Below, piece after piece: positions 7,047 through 9,322 of a stretch of DNA of 9,322 bases. This stretch comes from Actinomycetes bacterium (GTDB lineage: Bacteria > Actinomycetota > Actinomycetes > Actinomycetales > Cellulomonadaceae). Made by a program: the position numbers and the translations under genes. Within the stretch, counting starts at the first letter, position 1. Every line of letters starts with the position of its first letter. Where the stretch lies: positions 1-9,322 of the forward strand of contig JAEXEM010000086.1 of the NCBI GenBank assembly GCA_023401045.1, read 5' to 3'. The notes below the pieces were generated by a model. That model searched no databases. It had not been told where the DNA came from and worked only from the letters and a program-made list of their open reading frames with translations.

Positions 7047-7796
7047 ATGCTCACTGCCACACGTCAGGCAGAGATCCTCAGGCTGCTCCAGCAGTCGGGG
7101 GAGGTCTCCGTCGAGAAGCTCGCCGACCGGTTCGGCGTGTCCCTGTCGACGATCCGGCGCGACCTCAACTCGCTGAGCGCCGAGGGCCTGCTCAAGCGGG
7201 TCCGCGGCGGCGGCAGCGTCGAGCCCGACGCCGTGCCCTTCGCCGACGTCGCCGTGCAGTGGCAGCAGGAGAAGGACCGCATCGCCGCGCGCGCCGCCGA
7301 GCTCGTGCACGACGGCGACGTCGTGCTCATGGACATCGGCACGACGACCGCGATGCTCGCCCGGCACCTGCGGGGCAAGAACATCACGGTCCTCACCTCG
7401 AGCCTCGCCGTCGTCGACCAGCTGCGCGACGACGACGACATCGAGCTCATCGTCCTCGGCGGCGTCGTCCGCAAGAACTACCACTCCATGGTGGGCATCC
7501 TCACCGAGCAGGCGCTCGCACAGCTGCGCGCGCACATCTGCTTCATGGGGACCTCGGGCATCAGCCCCGACGGGCACGTCATGGACTCGACGGGCATCGA
7601 GGTGCCGGTCAAGAAGGGCATGATCGCGGCGTCCGAGCGCACCGTCGTGCTCGCGGACCCCTCGAAGTTCCCCGGCGCCGGCCTCCTCAGCGTGTGCCGC
7701 GCCGACGACATCTCGAGCCTCGTCACCACCGACGGGGTCGACCCGGGCACGCTGCGCGCGTTCCGGGACGCAGGCGTGGAGGTCATCACCGCATGA
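7047..7796 (+). CDS. DeoR-family transcriptional repressor of sugar metabolism
   Basis: This DNA-binding repressor very likely controls both divergent units and responds to a phosphorylated sugar. The 249 residues have the usual two parts. The first is an N-terminal winged helix-turn-helix with TRQAEILRLL (5-14), VSVEKLADRFGVSLSTIRRDL (20-40) and the wing RVRGGG (51-56). The second is a C-terminal DeoRC sensor domain of isomerase-like fold, with DIGTTTAML (96-104), VLTSSLAVVDQL, IELIVLGGVVR and FMGTSGI. ATG 7047 is preferred over the in-frame ATG at 7026 because MLTATRQ is the normal N-terminus of the family and a -10 box lies just before it. The stop overlaps the GH4 start (ATGA), so the two are co-translated. 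The effector may be the glycoside phosphate or amino-sugar phosphate made by the pathway; this is inferred. Confidence 0.92.
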   Translation: MLTATRQAEILRLLQQSGEVSVEKLADRFGVSLSTIRRDLNSLSAEGLLKRVRGGGSVEPDAVPFADVAVQWQQEKDRIAARAAELVHDGDVVLMDIGTTTAMLARHLRGKNITVLTSSLAVVDQLRDDDDIELIVLGGVVRKNYHSMVGILTEQALAQLRAHICFMGTSGISPDGHVMDSTGIEVPVKKGMIAASERTVVLADPSKFPGAGLLSVCRADDISSLVTTDGVDPGTLRAFRDAGVEVITA

Positions 7797-9139
7797 AGCT
7801 GACGATCGTGGGAGGCGGCGGCTTCCGCGTCCCCCAGGTGTACGAGGCCGTCTCGGGCGCGGGCGCACCCGTCCGGATCGACGAGGTCGCGCTGTACGAC
7901 GTCGACCCCGGTCGCCTCGACGTCATCTCCCGCGTGCTGGGGAGCATGGCCGAGCGCACGCCGCACGCCCCGCGCGTCGTGGCGACGACGGACCTCGACG
8001 AGGCGCTGCGCGGCGCGGACTTCGTGTTCGCCGCCGTCCGCGTGGGCGGGACCGCCAGCCGGATCCTCGACGAGCGCACCGCGCTGCGCCTCGGCGTCCT
8101 CGGGCAGGAGACGATCGGCCCCGGCGGGCTCGCGTACGCGCTGCGCACGGTCCCGTTCATGGTCGAGCTCGCCCGCCGGGTGCGGGCGGTCGCGCCCGAC
8201 GCCTGGGTCATCAACTTCACCAACCCGGCCGGCATCGTCACCGAGGCGATGCGGTCCGTGCTCGGGGACCGCGTCGTCGGCATCTGCGACACGCCGATCG
8301 GTCTCATGCGCCGCGCCTCGAGCGCCGTCGGCCACCGGCCCACGTCGACACCGTCGTCGCCCGCACCGTTCGACTACGTCGGGCTCAACCACCTCGGCTG
8401 GCTGCGCCGGCTCGACGTCGACGGCGAGGACGGGCTGGCCCGCCTGCTCGCCGACGACACGACGCTCACGACGATCGAGGAGGCGCGCCTGCTCGGGCTC
8501 GACTGGGTGCGAGCCCTCGGCGCGCTGCCCAACGAGTACCTCTACTACTACTACTTCCCGCGCGAGGCGACGGCCCGGATCCGGGCCGCGGCGCAGACCC
8601 GCGGGGAGTTCCTCGGGCACCAGCAGGAGGCCTTCTACCGGGCCGCCGCCGAGGCCGGGGACCCCTACGCGACCTGGCAGGACACCCACCGCGAGCGCGA
8701 GGCCACCTACATGGCCGAGAGCCGTGAGGAGGACGACGAGCGCGACCCGCACGACGCCGAGGGCGGCTACCACCAGGTCGCGCTCGACCTCATGGCGGCC
8801 CTCGCGACCGGGCGGCACGCGACGATGATCCTCAACGTCCGCAACGGCGACCTCGTGCCGCAGCTGCCCGACGACGCCGTCGTCGAGGTCGGGTGCGTCG
8901 TCGACGCCGACGGCGTGCACCCGTGGCCCGTCGCCCCGCTCGAGACCCACATGCTCGGCCTCATGGCCTCCGTCAAGGCGGTCGAGCGGCTCACCATCAC
9001 GGCCGCCCTCGAGGGGTCGGCGGAGCTCGCGTGGAAGGCGTTCGCGCTGCACCCGCTCGTCGACTCGGTCGGCGTCGCGCGGTCCCTGCTCGCCGACTAC
9101 CGTGCCGCCTTCCCGGACCTCGACCGGCGCCTGAGCTGA
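7793..9139 (+). CDS. GH4 family NAD-dependent 6-phospho-glycosidase (6-phospho-beta-glucosidase like)
   Basis: GH4 enzymes cleave 6-phosphorylated glycosides using NAD+ and a divalent metal, by oxidising C3 of the sugar, eliminating the aglycone and reducing back. The 448 residues begin with the dinucleotide loop IVGGGGFRVP. They carry GQETIGPGGLAYALRT, a block typical of the LicH/BglT beta type, then NFTNPAGIVTEA, CDTPIG (Cys165, metal) and NHLGW (His200, metal). NEYLYYYYF (247-255) lies in the region of the catalytic Tyr. Most characterised members read CN rather than CD after the metal Cys; I do not take this as loss of function. The gene is coupled to deoR by a four-base overlap. The importer here is an ABC system rather than a phosphotransferase system, so its phosphorylated substrate must be made inside the cell, probably by the divergent PfkB kinase. 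Exact glycoside unknown. Confidence 0.9.
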   Translation: MKLTIVGGGGFRVPQVYEAVSGAGAPVRIDEVALYDVDPGRLDVISRVLGSMAERTPHAPRVVATTDLDEALRGADFVFAAVRVGGTASRILDERTALRLGVLGQETIGPGGLAYALRTVPFMVELARRVRAVAPDAWVINFTNPAGIVTEAMRSVLGDRVVGICDTPIGLMRRASSAVGHRPTSTPSSPAPFDYVGLNHLGWLRRLDVDGEDGLARLLADDTTLTTIEEARLLGLDWVRALGALPNEYLYYYYFPREATARIRAAAQTRGEFLGHQQEAFYRAAAEAGDPYATWQDTHREREATYMAESREEDDERDPHDAEGGYHQVALDLMAALATGRHATMILNVRNGDLVPQLPDDAVVEVGCVVDADGVHPWPVAPLETHMLGLMASVKAVERLTITAALEGSAELAWKAFALHPLVDSVGVARSLLADYRAAFPDLDRRLS

Positions 9140-9191
9140 CCGCCGCGCGCGGCGGCACCCGGCGAGGGTCACGGCAGCGCGGCCCTCGCCG
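9140..9191 (+). other. Two hairpins between the GH4 gene and iolG-like gene
   Basis: Immediately after the GH4 stop is a perfect 16-base palindrome (9140-9155). A 9-bp inverted repeat follows (9160-9168 with 9183-9191, 14-base loop). There is no T run after either, and the next gene has a strong ribosome site, so they may tune rather than end transcription. A mRNA-stabilising role for the upstream genes is equally possible. Confidence 0.45.
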
Positions 9192-9216
9192 CCCCCACGA
9201 GGTCGAGGAGGACCTG

Positions 9217-9322
9217 ATGCTGCGCTTCGCCGTCATCGGCGCCGGACGGATCGGGGCCGTGCACGCGGCCACGGTCGCCGGCCACCCCCGCGCCGAGCTC
9301 GCGCTCGTCGCCGACCCCGTGC
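9217..9322 (+). CDS. Gfo/Idh/MocA oxidoreductase, inositol 2-dehydrogenase-like (cut off by window)
   Basis: Only 35 codons are visible. They encode an N-terminal Rossmann strand and loop, LRFAVIGAGRIGAVHAATVA, followed by HPRAELALVADPV, the pattern of NAD-dependent Gfo/Idh/MocA dehydrogenases and especially those annotated as inositol 2-dehydrogenase (IolG). IolG makes the inosose that IolE dehydrates, and iolE lies in the divergent unit, which supports this reading. ATG 9217 has GAGGAGG (9205-9211) five bases before it. The catalytic Lys and His are beyond the window, so other sugar dehydrogenases of the family remain possible. Confidence 0.75.
   Translation, partial: MLRFAVIGAGRIGAVHAATVAGHPRAELALVADPV

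Noticed and set aside
1..9322. CRISPR arrays, insertion sequences, tRNA genes, phage or defence genes
   Set aside because: No spaced repeats, transposase motifs, terminal repeats or cloverleaf-like segments were found. All genes are metabolic and of uniform composition.

Overview
The window is GC-rich throughout and almost fully coding. The leftmost gene, mshA, makes mycothiol, a thiol found only in Actinobacteria. Together with lipoprotein-type sugar binding proteins and frequent ATGA/GTGA gene overlaps, this points to a high-GC actinobacterium. A Micrococcales member such as a Cellulomonas relative is my guess, not something the sequence proves.

The layout is two divergent transcription units on either side of a 158-base regulatory region (6889-7046). 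The minus-strand unit reads, in order of transcription: a PfkB-type sugar kinase (6888-5761), a sugar-binding lipoprotein (5704-4346), two CUT1-type ABC permeases (4365-3427 and 3430-2612), a NagB-family glucosamine-6-phosphate deaminase (2615-1863), a clear IolE inosose dehydratase (1837-947) and, 60 bases further on, mshA (886 to beyond the left edge). The plus-strand unit is a DeoR-family repressor (7047-7796), a GH4 NAD-dependent 6-phospho-glycosidase (7793-9139) and the first 35 codons of a Gfo/Idh/MocA oxidoreductase resembling inositol 2-dehydrogenase (9217 to beyond the right edge). No tRNA, rRNA, CRISPR array, insertion sequence or phage gene was seen. Every stretch without a gene is shorter than 160 bases.

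Taken together, the genes look like a complete route for one imported glycoside. An ABC importer brings in an unphosphorylated sugar, its ATPase being supplied from elsewhere. The kinase adds the phosphate that GH4 enzymes need, the GH4 enzyme splits the phosphorylated glycoside, and the two halves go to a NagB-like enzyme (amino-sugar phosphate) and to IolG/IolE (inositol). This combination suggests an amino-sugar/inositol conjugate as substrate, for example glucosaminyl-inositol, the core of mycothiol. That is a hypothesis. It is complicated by the NagB homologue carrying Met where the family has a catalytic Glu. DeoR, probably sensing a sugar phosphate, would control both units from the shared promoter region.

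The non-coding sequence holds a good sigma70-type promoter for the minus unit, whose position forces a GTG start for the kinase. It also holds a -10 element that makes the deoR mRNA probably leaderless, and several strong GC hairpins at gene junctions. The most striking hairpin is a perfect 16-bp inverted repeat just after the binding-protein stop codon, inside the first codons of the overlapping permease gene.
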